DNA of 64,000 bases, from IMG/VR virus record IMGVR_UViG_3300020465_000009, positions 1 to 64,000 of that record; one strand, written 5' to 3'. Made by a program: the position numbers and the translations under genes. Shown piece after piece: positions 8,875 to 15,607 of the stretch. Under the pieces are notes generated by a model. The model was given only the letters and a program-made list of their open reading frames with translations, did not search any database and was not told where the DNA came from. The first letter of the stretch is position 1. The number at the start of each line of letters is the position of its first letter. This DNA is from a virus.

Positions 8875-8876
8875 CT

Positions 8877-9098
8877 TTGCTGTCACAAGTGGATTCTGAC
8901 ATTGTCAAGACACTTAAGGACATGGAAAACACAGCAAAAGATATCAAGATGGATATTTTTAGATTGTGTTGGTATATGCGTGGCGGACTCACCTACTCAG
9001 AAGCAACTTCTTTGAGTCCAGACGAGCGTCAAATCATTGGTAAAATAGTTAAGGAAAACATCGAAACTACCAAAAAAACGGGTCAACCTTTCTTCTAG
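8877..9098 (+). CDS. Small tail assembly (chaperone-like) protein, probably read by frameshift from gp26
   Basis: About 73 residues. The core is DIFRLCWYMRGGLTYSEATSLSPDERQIIGKIVKENIETTKKTGQPFF. The W-Y-M-R-G-G-L/V block and the terminal PFF recur in small proteins beside gp26 in marine T4-like phages, in the place of T4 gp51, a hub assembly factor. No ATG exists before 8922. The upstream possible starts are TTG at 8877 and CTG at 8880, without a ribosome binding site. The ATG at 8922 has AAGGA only one base away. The lack of a good start fits translation by -1 frameshift from gp26 at 8859-8865. Confidence 0.62.
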   Translation: MLSQVDSDIVKTLKDMENTAKDIKMDIFRLCWYMRGGLTYSEATSLSPDERQIIGKIVKENIETTKKTGQPFF

Positions 9099-9150
9099 AA
9101 TATAGTATACTTTAATAGTATTTGAATATGCAGATAATTAACACTTACAT

Positions 9151-9486
9151 ATGTCCGAAAGAGATCTAGTCAAAGAACTCAAAGCACAAATCGTCGACCT
9201 CACAGCAGACCGAGACGATGCTCTGGCGAAAGTAAAGTCCAAAGAATCACGTATGAAACAGGTGTTGATTAAATTGGAACACGCCACGCAGGATGTTCAG
9301 GCAACTGGCCACAAAATTGGTGAACAGAACAAAATGATCTCGGAACTTCAGGCCAAACTCAATACCAAGGAAGAGTTACTGCAAGAAGCATTAACTAAAA
9401 TAAAGATGCTCAAAGGACATGATGATTCAACAGAAGAAACAGACCAAGAAGAACCGCAAGAAGAAGACACCGACAGAGAAGATTAG
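9151..9486 (+). CDS. Coiled-coil protein with acidic tail, unknown function
   Basis: 111 residues. Residues 1-90 are a continuous amphipathic helix with heptads (LVKELKAQIVDLTADRDDAL ... ISELQAKLNTKEELLQEALT), predicted coiled coil. The last 20 residues are nearly all Asp/Glu/Gln/Thr. There is no catalytic motif, cysteine or signal peptide. It follows the small tail assembly gene by 52 bases, a gap that contains AT-rich promoter-like sequence but no exact late octamer. The end overlaps the next gene by about 65 bases in a different frame. Size and acidic tail would suit a structural or transcription-associated adaptor, but no assignment is made. Confidence 0.65.
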   Translation: MSERDLVKELKAQIVDLTADRDDALAKVKSKESRMKQVLIKLEHATQDVQATGHKIGEQNKMISELQAKLNTKEELLQEALTKIKMLKGHDDSTEETDQEEPQEEDTDRED

Positions 9487-9964
9487 GACATGGTTGGATG
9501 AGTTCGTAACCAAACCAAATCCGGTCTTTGGAAACTTGCCACCTTGCCCTTTCGCTAGGAAGGCCATATTGGACAACAAGGTGCATTTCATAGAGATGCC
9601 TCCCATAACAACATATTCAACACTGTATCAGTTCATATGCGAAGCGGACTTCGAAGAGATAGACGTGTTGTGCATGATCATAGAGCCTGACAGGTTGACT
9701 GCAAAAGAGACCGTGGAACTGGCGCATGACCTAAATCAATATTTCATGAGCAAGGACGTGGTTGTGTTGGAGGATCATCCCGACATAGATGAACGTGTCA
9801 AGGACGTGAGATTGAACAACGGTGAGTACATACTGTTCCTTGTGCAAAGTTTGAGCAAGTTGAACAAGTTCAGCAAGATGCTGGAATCAGGCCCCTACTA
9901 TAAGAACTGGAGCAAAAGTTATCTTAAAGATGTGAAAGGTTTTCGACATCCGAAAACAAAGTAA
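9422..9964 (+). CDS. CPxAR-domain protein (stand-alone copy), unknown function
   Basis: About 180 residues. It has a basic Lys/Gln-rich N-terminus (overlapping the previous gene), then LPPCPFARKAI near residue 40, LNNGEYILFLV near 138 and a conserved end GPYYKNWSKSYLKDV. The same landmarks (PVCPYARQA, LNKGEYQLIGL, GYYKNWSEQHYNDI) occur in the N-terminal half of the methyltransferase fusion at 60470-61663, so this is one domain family present twice here. AAAGGA at 9412-9417 favours ATG 9422 over ATG 9419. The 3' end overlaps the opposing gene by 41 bases. Two conserved cysteine/arginine landmarks suggest a functional domain, but its chemistry is unknown. Confidence 0.7.
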   Translation: MIQQKKQTKKNRKKKTPTEKIRTWLDEFVTKPNPVFGNLPPCPFARKAILDNKVHFIEMPPITTYSTLYQFICEADFEEIDVLCMIIEPDRLTAKETVELAHDLNQYFMSKDVVVLEDHPDIDERVKDVRLNNGEYILFLVQSLSKLNKFSKMLESGPYYKNWSKSYLKDVKGFRHPKTK

Positions 9965-10691
9965 GCCTGCTGTCTCTTCTACACAGTTTCTTGTATAATT
10001 TTTTATCGGTGCTCCACTCGGTACCGGTCCACCATTCAAAACCCTTCCATGATGCCTTGTATTCCGAACTCTTCTCGTAGCCACTGCCCAGGTAGTAGTG
10101 TGACACACAGTTCTCCCGTGCCCAAGACAATTCCATGTCCAGTGACAATGCACTTATGGGAATACTGTTGGCGTGGATGACGCTCTCAACTCCCTGCAAC
10201 ATGGTTGGATTTTCTTCCTTCGCCTGTGCTGTGAGTATGTCCTCTTGGTACTTGTAGTATTTCTGTTTGGTGAATCCCACTATGTTGTCCGGACTGTCGA
10301 TGTAAAATATCAGGAACCTGTCTCGGTCATGGTAAAAACGGAACGGATCGTAGTCCGCGCCAAATTTTTTATCCTTCATGTACTGTCTGTATATCTTGGG
10401 CAGTCCCAACAGCGACACCATCTCGTTAGCCTCTATCGTTTTCATGCCCAGCGGTTTGCCATTGTGTTCGAACTTGCGGAACCGCGGTTCGTATTTGCGT
10501 AAATCTATTCTAGTGCTACGTGATTGGTACCACACTTCTTTGTTTTTGTAATCGTGGTCCAGTGCCAACCAACCCTGCTCAACTGCGTCGTCCTCTTCTT
10601 CAGGTTGCACGATAGCCATGGGTCGGCATATTACTAAATCTTGATCTTCCTGTTTGCCCAAAACGTGATCGAATATCAGTTCCATATACAA
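9924..10691 (-). CDS. Arginyl-tRNA-protein transferase-like (GNAT-fold) protein
   Basis: 255 residues. The C-terminal half (from about residue 165) reads GVESVIHANSIPISALSLDM, ELSWARENCVSHYYLGSGYE, SSEYKASWKGFEWWTG. This arrangement resembles the C-terminal acyltransferase domain of arginyl/leucyl-tRNA-protein transferases (SL...E...A...G..YYYLGY.......YKA.+.P). The N-terminal cysteine cluster of eukaryotic-type enzymes is absent. The start is TTG at 10691 or ATG at 10685; neither has a clear ribosome binding site. It is the only gene of its unit and ends tail-to-tail inside the CPxAR gene. Transfer of an amino acid or acyl group is inferred from fold resemblance only. Confidence 0.45.
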   Translation of the reverse strand: MYMELIFDHVLGKQEDQDLVICRPMAIVQPEEEDDAVEQGWLALDHDYKNKEVWYQSRSTRIDLRKYEPRFRKFEHNGKPLGMKTIEANEMVSLLGLPKIYRQYMKDKKFGADYDPFRFYHDRDRFLIFYIDSPDNIVGFTKQKYYKYQEDILTAQAKEENPTMLQGVESVIHANSIPISALSLDMELSWARENCVSHYYLGSGYEKSSEYKASWKGFEWWTGTEWSTDKKLYKKLCRRDSRLTLFSDVENLSHL

Positions 10692-10800
10692 TACTTAAGG
10701 TCAACTCAAAGATGGCTTACAGCCATCTGAAACATCGCTACGCTCGTTTCCTTTTCTTAATTTACGCATCTGTAAAAAAACTAAACGCACAATGCGTACT

Positions 10801-10876
10801 CTTGTAGTAGATGAGCAGTCACAATTCGGCTATTTCTAGCCGAACCGACTTGAACTTGTAGTGAGTTCGCAGTCAC
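10801..10876. repeat. Imperfect direct repeat, two 22-nt units
   Basis: Units at 10801-10822 and 10855-10876 have identical 8-nt flanks (CTTGTAGT and GCAGTCAC) around different 6-nt centres (AGATGA and GAGTTC). They are separated by 32 nt containing the 8-bp hairpin. Confidence 0.7.
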
Positions 10877-11137
10877 CGTACATCGTTGCCGTAGCCGGGC
10901 GGTTGTGCTGTACCCGTTCACTCATTCATCCAACGCGAGTAGATATAACCTTTGTACGATAATTCTATATCTACTTGGGGTTGCTTTTTCCCAGAGCCCC
11001 ATCATTTTTGCATTTGCATCAAGGGATTCACCTGTCGCTTGTTAAGCCGCATTTCCCTGCTCACTTTCGAGATGCTATGTTTTTGCCTATGAATTTCAGT
11101 TTAAGATTGATTTGTGCCTATCGCTGTTATATAGTAC

Positions 11138-11143
11138 TATAAT
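11138..11143 (+). promoter_or_regulatory. Possible -10 element upstream of GIY-YIG gene
   Basis: TATAAT lies 33 bases before the ATG at 11171, inside AT-rich sequence. No good -35 element is present at 16-18 bases; TTGTGC sits 20 bases upstream. Weak candidate for a host-sigma or early promoter. Confidence 0.35.
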
Positions 11144-11170
11144 GATTAGTACTAAAGGATATTTGAGTTG

Positions 11171-11614
11171 ATGTCAATGGAAAATTGGATTTACCAATCT
11201 AAAACAATAGAATCACTACCAGAAGACTGTGTTGGATTTGTTTACCAAATTACAAATACAACTAACGGTAGGATGTATATTGGTAAAAAACTTGCGAAGT
11301 TCAGCAAATCACGTAAACCGTTGAAGGGCAGAGTTAACAAAAGACGTTACAAAATTGAAAGTGATTGGAAGGATTATTACGGTTCCAGTGATGCCTTGCA
11401 CGAAGATATCAATAAACTAGGCAAGGACAAATTCAAAAGAGAGATACTTTATTATTGTAAATCCAAAGCAGAATTATCATACGTAGAAGCAAGGGAGCAG
11501 TTCGCTAGAAAAGTTTTAGAATCGGAAGATTATTACAATGGTCATATCAGGGTTAGGATACATGGCTCTGGTATTATGAGAGAAAAGAAAAGCAAAGGAA
11601 TTTTAAATGATTAA
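11171..11614 (+). CDS. GIY-YIG endonuclease, free-standing (Seg-like)
   Basis: About 147 residues. The N-terminal catalytic module starts VGFVYQITNTTNGRMYIGKK, the GIY-YIG signature in the form VYQI ... YIG. KIESDWKDYYGSSD and a DKFKREILYYCKSKAELSYVEA helix follow, as in Seg-type free-standing homing endonucleases of T4-like phages. A glutamate in YVEAREQFAR near residue 120 is in place to be the metal ligand. The start may be TTG 11168 or ATG 11171; GGATA/TTGAG just upstream offers only a weak ribosome site. It lies right after the hairpin-rich segment and overlaps the next gene by 8 bases. No split gene was found around it, so it is not in an intron. Confidence 0.78.
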   Translation: MSMENWIYQSKTIESLPEDCVGFVYQITNTTNGRMYIGKKLAKFSKSRKPLKGRVNKRRYKIESDWKDYYGSSDALHEDINKLGKDKFKREILYYCKSKAELSYVEAREQFARKVLESEDYYNGHIRVRIHGSGIMREKKSKGILND

Positions 11615-12350
11615 AATTTTGAGATTTATAGGCGGGTTCGGCGGCGATAACATTATCAAGATGGCAGTTGATAGTGACAGCACATTGTTGTCCAGTGTTA
11701 ACTTTGAGGGTCTAAAAATAAACGGAGTTCAAAAAGATGACCCAATGCCAAAAGAAAAACGTATGTACGGAATGGAACAAGTTTACAATCTATGGGACGA
11801 AAAAACAATTGACGTTGAAGCATTGAAAAAAGAGATAGAAAGTCTTAAAGCACAAAATACCAAAATGATTATTAAAAGTCATTTGTATATTGATGCGTTC
11901 GATGACGTAACTGTAGATATTATTCCAACACCAAAAACTTTGTCTTGGGCATTAAGTTGTAATTGGTTGAAAACAAGCACTAGGTACACACATCCATTGG
12001 AATTTCCTATACCAGATCAAGAAGTTAAAGAAAGATTCATTCTTTACCAAACAGCACAGAGGTTGATACAAGTTATGCGTAATGATAGTGCAACACCTAA
12101 AATTTATATAGACGATCTATTCAAAGATTTCAAACAACTGCAAAGTGTTTGTGGCGATGCCGGAATAAAACTTAATAATCATTGCGAGAAATGGCACAAG
12201 AACTGGCAGGAGAAGAATAGAAAGTATTTGCCTTCGCAAATTTACAAAGATATGTTGGAAGAAGAATCTCCAAACTACAATCACATAGATCTATCCAGGA
12301 TTGAAAAATATACCTTGCTGGCTTTAAAGGGAAGTTTTAAAATTATATAA
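11607..12350 (+). CDS. Protein of unknown function with GGFGGD N-terminal loop
   Basis: 247 residues. It begins MIKILRFIGGFGGDNIIKMA, a strand-glycine loop-helix start reminiscent of nucleotide or sulfonucleotide-binding proteins, but it lacks the GK[ST] of a Walker A motif. A coiled segment (EALKKEIESLKAQNTKMIIK) follows near residue 75, and later parts are rich in Lys and aromatic residues. There are no membrane segments. The start overlaps the end of the GIY-YIG gene, so the two are co-transcribed. The stop is followed within 3 bases by the terminator hairpin at 12353. A sulfotransferase-like or kinase-like fold is a guess that sequence alone does not establish. Confidence 0.6.
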   Translation: MIKILRFIGGFGGDNIIKMAVDSDSTLLSSVNFEGLKINGVQKDDPMPKEKRMYGMEQVYNLWDEKTIDVEALKKEIESLKAQNTKMIIKSHLYIDAFDDVTVDIIPTPKTLSWALSCNWLKTSTRYTHPLEFPIPDQEVKERFILYQTAQRLIQVMRNDSATPKIYIDDLFKDFKQLQSVCGDAGIKLNNHCEKWHKNWQEKNRKYLPSQIYKDMLEEESPNYNHIDLSRIEKYTLLALKGSFKII

Positions 12351-12352
12351 AA

Positions 12353-12378
12353 AAAGCCTCCACGTTAGCAGAGGCTTT
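12353..12378 (-). terminator. Bidirectional terminator between convergent genes
   Basis: Perfect 8-bp inverted repeat AAAGCCTC / GAGGCTTT with a 10-nt loop, between a plus-strand stop (12350) and a minus-strand stop (12408). Read on the minus strand it is followed by a long U-rich run (TTTTTTTATATAATTTT overlapping the stem end), a strong intrinsic terminator for the Hc1-like gene. On the plus strand the tail is TTTAGTTTAAG, weaker. Confidence 0.8.
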
Positions 12379-12407
12379 AGTTTAAGATTGGATCCAATCA
12401 GCAATAA

Positions 12408-12599
12408 TTACGCCGCAGTTTTTGCCGCGTTTTTAGCCTCTTGAATTTCTTTTCTTCTTGCTTTGATCAATTTAGAAAGATTCGCAAGTGCTTTTCTGGC
12501 TCTAGTCGCAGAAGCCTTAACACCTTTCTCTGTGAACTTACCGTTCTCTTCAGAGTAATTTTGAATCTCTGTCATGATCGACTCATGTGTTTGTGACAT
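12408..12599 (-). CDS. Histone H1-like (Hc1 family) DNA-binding protein
   Basis: 63 residues, basic and rich in Ala/Lys. The central part EKGVKASATRARKALANLSK and the tail RRKEIQEAKNAAK match the pattern of bacterial and chlamydial Hc1 histone H1-like proteins (KGNKAA...RARKA...L.K....RK...EAK), here with V in place of N. Such proteins bind and condense DNA non-specifically. AAGGAAGGA precedes the ATG. A sigma70-like promoter and an intrinsic terminator bracket the gene, so it is probably expressed alone and possibly earlier than its late-class neighbours. Function could be in packaging, nucleoid remodelling or host takeover; family membership is judged by motif only. Confidence 0.6.
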   Translation of the reverse strand: MSQTHESIMTEIQNYSEENGKFTEKGVKASATRARKALANLSKLIKARRKEIQEAKNAAKTAA

Positions 12600-12649
12600 A
12601 TTATCTGTCCTTCCTTATTCGTACGATATAATTAATTAACATATGTTTA

Positions 12650-12679
12650 ATTTAAGCACATAAGAACTGGTTTTGTCAA
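12650..12679 (-). promoter_or_regulatory. Sigma70-like promoter for the Hc1-like gene
   Basis: On the minus strand TTGACA (12679-12674) is followed after 18 bases by TTAAAT (12655-12650), a 6/6 and 4/6 match to host vegetative consensus. It lies in the only gap before the gene. Transcription would begin about 45 bases before the start codon. Confidence 0.5.
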
Positions 12680-12686
12680 TCATTTT

Positions 12687-14462
12687 CTAAACAATAATTT
12701 CCACGTCATTTGCATAATTGGTAAAACCATTTTCTTTGGTAACTTTTAGTATCGAATTTACTCTGCCTACCAACTCATCTTTGTGTGAAATTAAGAAAAT
12801 ATTTTTGTTCTGCGTTCTGCTCATCTCTTTTAACACTGCCATTGAACTTTCAACACCCGAAATATCCATTCCTGCATCTATAAGTTCGTCAATAAACAAC
12901 AAGTTGATCTGTTGATAAAGGCTTTCCCAAACATCTCTGAACGCCCAACTTAAACTTAATATCAATCTATTTCTTTCACCTCTGCTTAAATTATCAAAGT
13001 CTAGTTCTCTACCAAGTTCTTCAATCTGCACAGTTAAATCGCTTTGGAAAACCACTGTGTGTGGTAATTTAACTTTTCCTAAATAAAATGCTAGACGCTG
13101 ATTCAAGTATGTTAAGTTTTGTTCTATAATTCTTGTTCTAATGAATGAATCTTTTGCAGTTAACAATTTGTATAAAAATTCTTGGTGCCTATGCAAGTCT
13201 TCCAGTTCATTAACAATACCATAATCAATTTTTTGTATTGCACTTTTATTAAGTTCTTCTATTTGTTCTGCGTATGGATCTTCTTTTTCTGTTGCTTGTT
13301 TTAGTTGTCGTTTGAGATCCTTCAACGATGCTTTGTGATTGTATGCCTCGTCCATTGTGTCGTAATAGGTATCTGGTATTTGTCCTATATCACCAATTTC
13401 GTCTATGCCCTGTTGCACTAATACAAGATCACTTTTTAACTTATTTGTATATTCTACAGATTCGGTTAAGTTTTGTTTCAACTGATCCACCAAATGAGTA
13501 TGTTTCTCATCGTTGAGCGGTTGTTCGCAAGTTGGACATTTTGATGTTTTTGCAAATTCTAAGTCTTTGTTTGTTTTTTCAACACTAGTTTCTGCTTTTG
13601 TCAAGGCATCCTCGTGATATGCTTTTTCTTTTTGTAGTCCTCGTAGTGCAGTTTGGTTTTCTTTGTGTGATTGTAATTTTTTGTGTAGATCTAGTTCTGC
13701 TTTTATATCTACTTTTTCTAGTTCTGTAATAGCCTCGTTGAAACTTTTTATATCATCTTCTTTTTGTTTTTGCCATGCACTGCTTCTTAGTTTTAGGCTT
13801 TCTATTGATTCTTGTATTTTTTCATTTGATGCAATTTTACTATCAATTCTCATTTTTTCTTCGGTCATTTGTGTTTTAGTTGCTTTTTGTTTTTCTTTTA
13901 ACAAGTCTGCTTTTTGTGATAATAAAGTTATACCAAGCAACTGCTCTATAATTTCTCTTTGCTCTGCTTGTTTCGTACCAAGAAACGGCAAAGTGTAGGT
14001 ATTCAACGTGATTATATTTTTAAACATTGCCAAAGTCATGCCTAGCAATTTGTTTATTTCTAATTGTGTTTCTCTGTTCTCACCTTGTGCTTCGTTGTCT
14101 TCCGTATTTTGTTCTATGTCGTTAGCATAAAATTTGAATATTTGTGGCTTTCTGCCTCTTTCTATTGTGTAATCGATATTGTTTTTTGTAAACTTAACAC
14201 TCACCAACATATTTTTTTCATTAGTTTTGTTTACAAGATTGTCTCTTCTGATGTTTGTTAATGCTTCTCCGAAGAACACGTATGACAGAGCATTTATAAT
14301 TGTTGTTTTACCAGTACCATTTCTAGCACCTGCATCGTCTCCTCCTAAATCCATGTTCTCACCTATGACAAGAACTAAATTTTTATCATTAAATTTTATA
14401 CTTTGTGCGGCATTTCCCACACTCATAAAATTTTTAACTGTAAGTTCTTTAACGGTTAGCAT
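12687..14462 (-). CDS. 46: Recombination endonuclease subunit gp46 (Rad50/SbcC-like)
   Basis: 591 residues, similar to T4 gp46 (560). This is the SMC-like ATPase that with gp47 resects DNA ends for recombination-dependent replication and host DNA breakdown. The Walker A is RNGTGKTT at residues 47-54. Two long coiled-coil arms meet at a zinc hook CPTCEQPL near residue 306. The ABC signature LSRGERNRLILSL is near 490 and Walker B LLFIDELIDAGMD near 515, followed by an ISHKDEL switch histidine. All hallmarks are intact. Start ATG overlaps the end of the 49-residue gene upstream. It is the distal gene of a unit beginning at or before gp55. Confidence 0.96.
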   Translation of the reverse strand: MLTVKELTVKNFMSVGNAAQSIKFNDKNLVLVIGENMDLGGDDAGARNGTGKTTIINALSYVFFGEALTNIRRDNLVNKTNEKNMLVSVKFTKNNIDYTIERGRKPQIFKFYANDIEQNTEDNEAQGENRETQLEINKLLGMTLAMFKNIITLNTYTLPFLGTKQAEQREIIEQLLGITLLSQKADLLKEKQKATKTQMTEEKMRIDSKIASNEKIQESIESLKLRSSAWQKQKEDDIKSFNEAITELEKVDIKAELDLHKKLQSHKENQTALRGLQKEKAYHEDALTKAETSVEKTNKDLEFAKTSKCPTCEQPLNDEKHTHLVDQLKQNLTESVEYTNKLKSDLVLVQQGIDEIGDIGQIPDTYYDTMDEAYNHKASLKDLKRQLKQATEKEDPYAEQIEELNKSAIQKIDYGIVNELEDLHRHQEFLYKLLTAKDSFIRTRIIEQNLTYLNQRLAFYLGKVKLPHTVVFQSDLTVQIEELGRELDFDNLSRGERNRLILSLSWAFRDVWESLYQQINLLFIDELIDAGMDISGVESSMAVLKEMSRTQNKNIFLISHKDELVGRVNSILKVTKENGFTNYANDVEIIV

Positions 14463-14598
14463 TCTTTTTCTTCCATTTTAAATAACCTTTTAACCAATCT
14501 GCTCTATCTAATCTTCTTGCAAAGTCAAAAATCGGTTGCTCCTGTTCCTCTTTTTTAGTTAATATTTTCCAAAGTTTTCTTTTACTAATTGTTGACAT
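14449..14598 (-). CDS. 49-residue basic protein between gp47 and gp46
   Basis: Reading frame of 49 codons, ATG at 14596-14598, starting MSTISKRKLWKILTKKEEQE and ending WLKGYLKWKKKNANR. It overlaps the end of gp47 by 14 bases and the start of gp46 by 14 bases, filling the gap between them exactly. This packing is typical of genuine phage genes. In T4, small genes (46.1, 46.2) also sit between 47 and 46, but no homology is claimed. It is strongly basic with aromatic residues, which would allow nucleic acid or gp46/47 contact. No Shine-Dalgarno site is visible, so translation would be coupled to gp47. Confidence 0.5.
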   Translation of the reverse strand: MSTISKRKLWKILTKKEEQEQPIFDFARRLDRADWLKGYLKWKKKNANR

Positions 14599-15607
14599 CC
14601 AAATCATTATAGATTGCTGTTAATATATTTTTGTCATATGTTTCAGAATCTACTCCTTGTAGTTGTGATATAACAATTTGATCTACGGAATCAAATTTTT
14701 GCACTTCAACGTTTGGTTGTTGTGCCTGGTCAATTTGTTCAGGAATCAACTGTAATTCTCTTAATTGATATTTCTCTATAAATGTTTCTCTTATAAAATT
14801 TGCTTCTTCGTATGAAATTTTTATATCTAAAGTAACTCTCACATACATTTTTGCTTTTAGGTATTTGTCTGGATCAGCAAGTAGTTCACTTATTTTAATT
14901 GTGATATATCTTGGCATATCCGGCCAGTTGATATATTTTGGCTTTTGTCCATATTCTATAATCATCATGCCTCTATCATCATCCCAAGCATCTGCGTAGT
15001 TGTGTGGAAATGCGTTACCCATGTAAGTTACATTTGCGTTTTGTTGCCTTTTGTGGAAGTGTCCAGTGAATACTTCGCCACAGTTTTTAAAATGTTCTGT
15101 TTTAATTGTGCCAACGTCTGGCATCTCTACCATTGCATTCATTTTAAAATATGGAAGTTCAAAATGTCCAAATACATATTTTTGATTCATACTTGCAATT
15201 TTTTTGTATTCATCGCCAACGATCCATGGAATTATTGCAACGTCATCCTCAACTATCCATTCATTTACTATGTGTATGTTTGGTATATTTCTTATAAACT
15301 CCATGGAGTTTATTTCTCTTTTTTCTCTGTAAAACAAATCATGATTGCCCATGATCACATACACTTTTTCAAATGCTTGTCCTAATCTTTCCATGTTTGA
15401 AACTGTGTAGTTCATTGTGGAAACATTTGTTGATGATCTGTGGTGGTGCCAGTCGCCTAGAAATATACAAGTTTCACAACCTTGTGCTTTGGCTTGTTCA
15501 ATAAACCAATAAATGAATTCTTCACAGTCGTCATTGTGTACACGACTGTTTCCTTTCATCCCAAAGTGTATGTCAGTGAAACAAGCAACTTTTTTAAAAA
15601 ATGCCAT
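14585..15607 (-). CDS. 47: Recombination endonuclease subunit gp47 (Mre11/SbcD-like)
   Basis: 340 residues, equal in size to T4 gp47. The metallophosphoesterase motifs are all present: FTDIHFG (D-x-H) near residue 11, FLGDWHHH near 46, IMGNHDLFYR near 83, a GHFE block near 147 and GHFHKRQ near 181, before NAFPHNYAD. It provides the nuclease activity of the gp46/47 complex. It begins one base-step from the end of gp55 (gp55 stop region 15607), so translation is likely coupled. Confidence 0.96.
   Translation of the reverse strand: MAFFKKVACFTDIHFGMKGNSRVHNDDCEEFIYWFIEQAKAQGCETCIFLGDWHHHRSSTNVSTMNYTVSNMERLGQAFEKVYVIMGNHDLFYREKREINSMEFIRNIPNIHIVNEWIVEDDVAIIPWIVGDEYKKIASMNQKYVFGHFELPYFKMNAMVEMPDVGTIKTEHFKNCGEVFTGHFHKRQQNANVTYMGNAFPHNYADAWDDDRGMMIIEYGQKPKYINWPDMPRYITIKISELLADPDKYLKAKMYVRVTLDIKISYEEANFIRETFIEKYQLRELQLIPEQIDQAQQPNVEVQKFDSVDQIVISQLQGVDSETYDKNILTAIYNDLDVNN

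Larger units (their letters stand above)
10692..11167. ncRNA. 476-nt gene-free segment with many hairpins, candidate structured RNA
   Basis: No credible coding frame spans this interval, and it is visibly richer in G+C than most of the genome. Perfect inverted repeats are an 8-bp stem with 3-nt loop at 10710-10728, an 8-bp stem with TTTC loop at 10825-10844, a 5-bp stem at 10852-10868, a 10-bp stem at 10938-10975 and TGGGG/CCCCA at 10976-11001. Two 22-nt units share CTTGTAGT-N6-GCAGTCAC at 10801-10822 and 10855-10876. None of the hairpins is followed by a U-tract on either strand, so they are not simple terminators. No tRNA T-arm or tmRNA signature was found. The transcribed strand is unknown. 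Confidence 0.5.

Noticed and set aside
10710-10728. Intrinsic terminator for the minus-strand unit or GIY-YIG unit
   Set aside because: A perfect 8-bp stem with 3-nt loop, but no U-tract on either side and it lies upstream of both divergent genes.
10692-11167. tRNA, tmRNA or group I intron
   Set aside because: No T-arm consensus, no CCA end and no tag-coding frame was found. Neighbouring genes are complete, so no exon is split despite the nearby GIY-YIG endonuclease.
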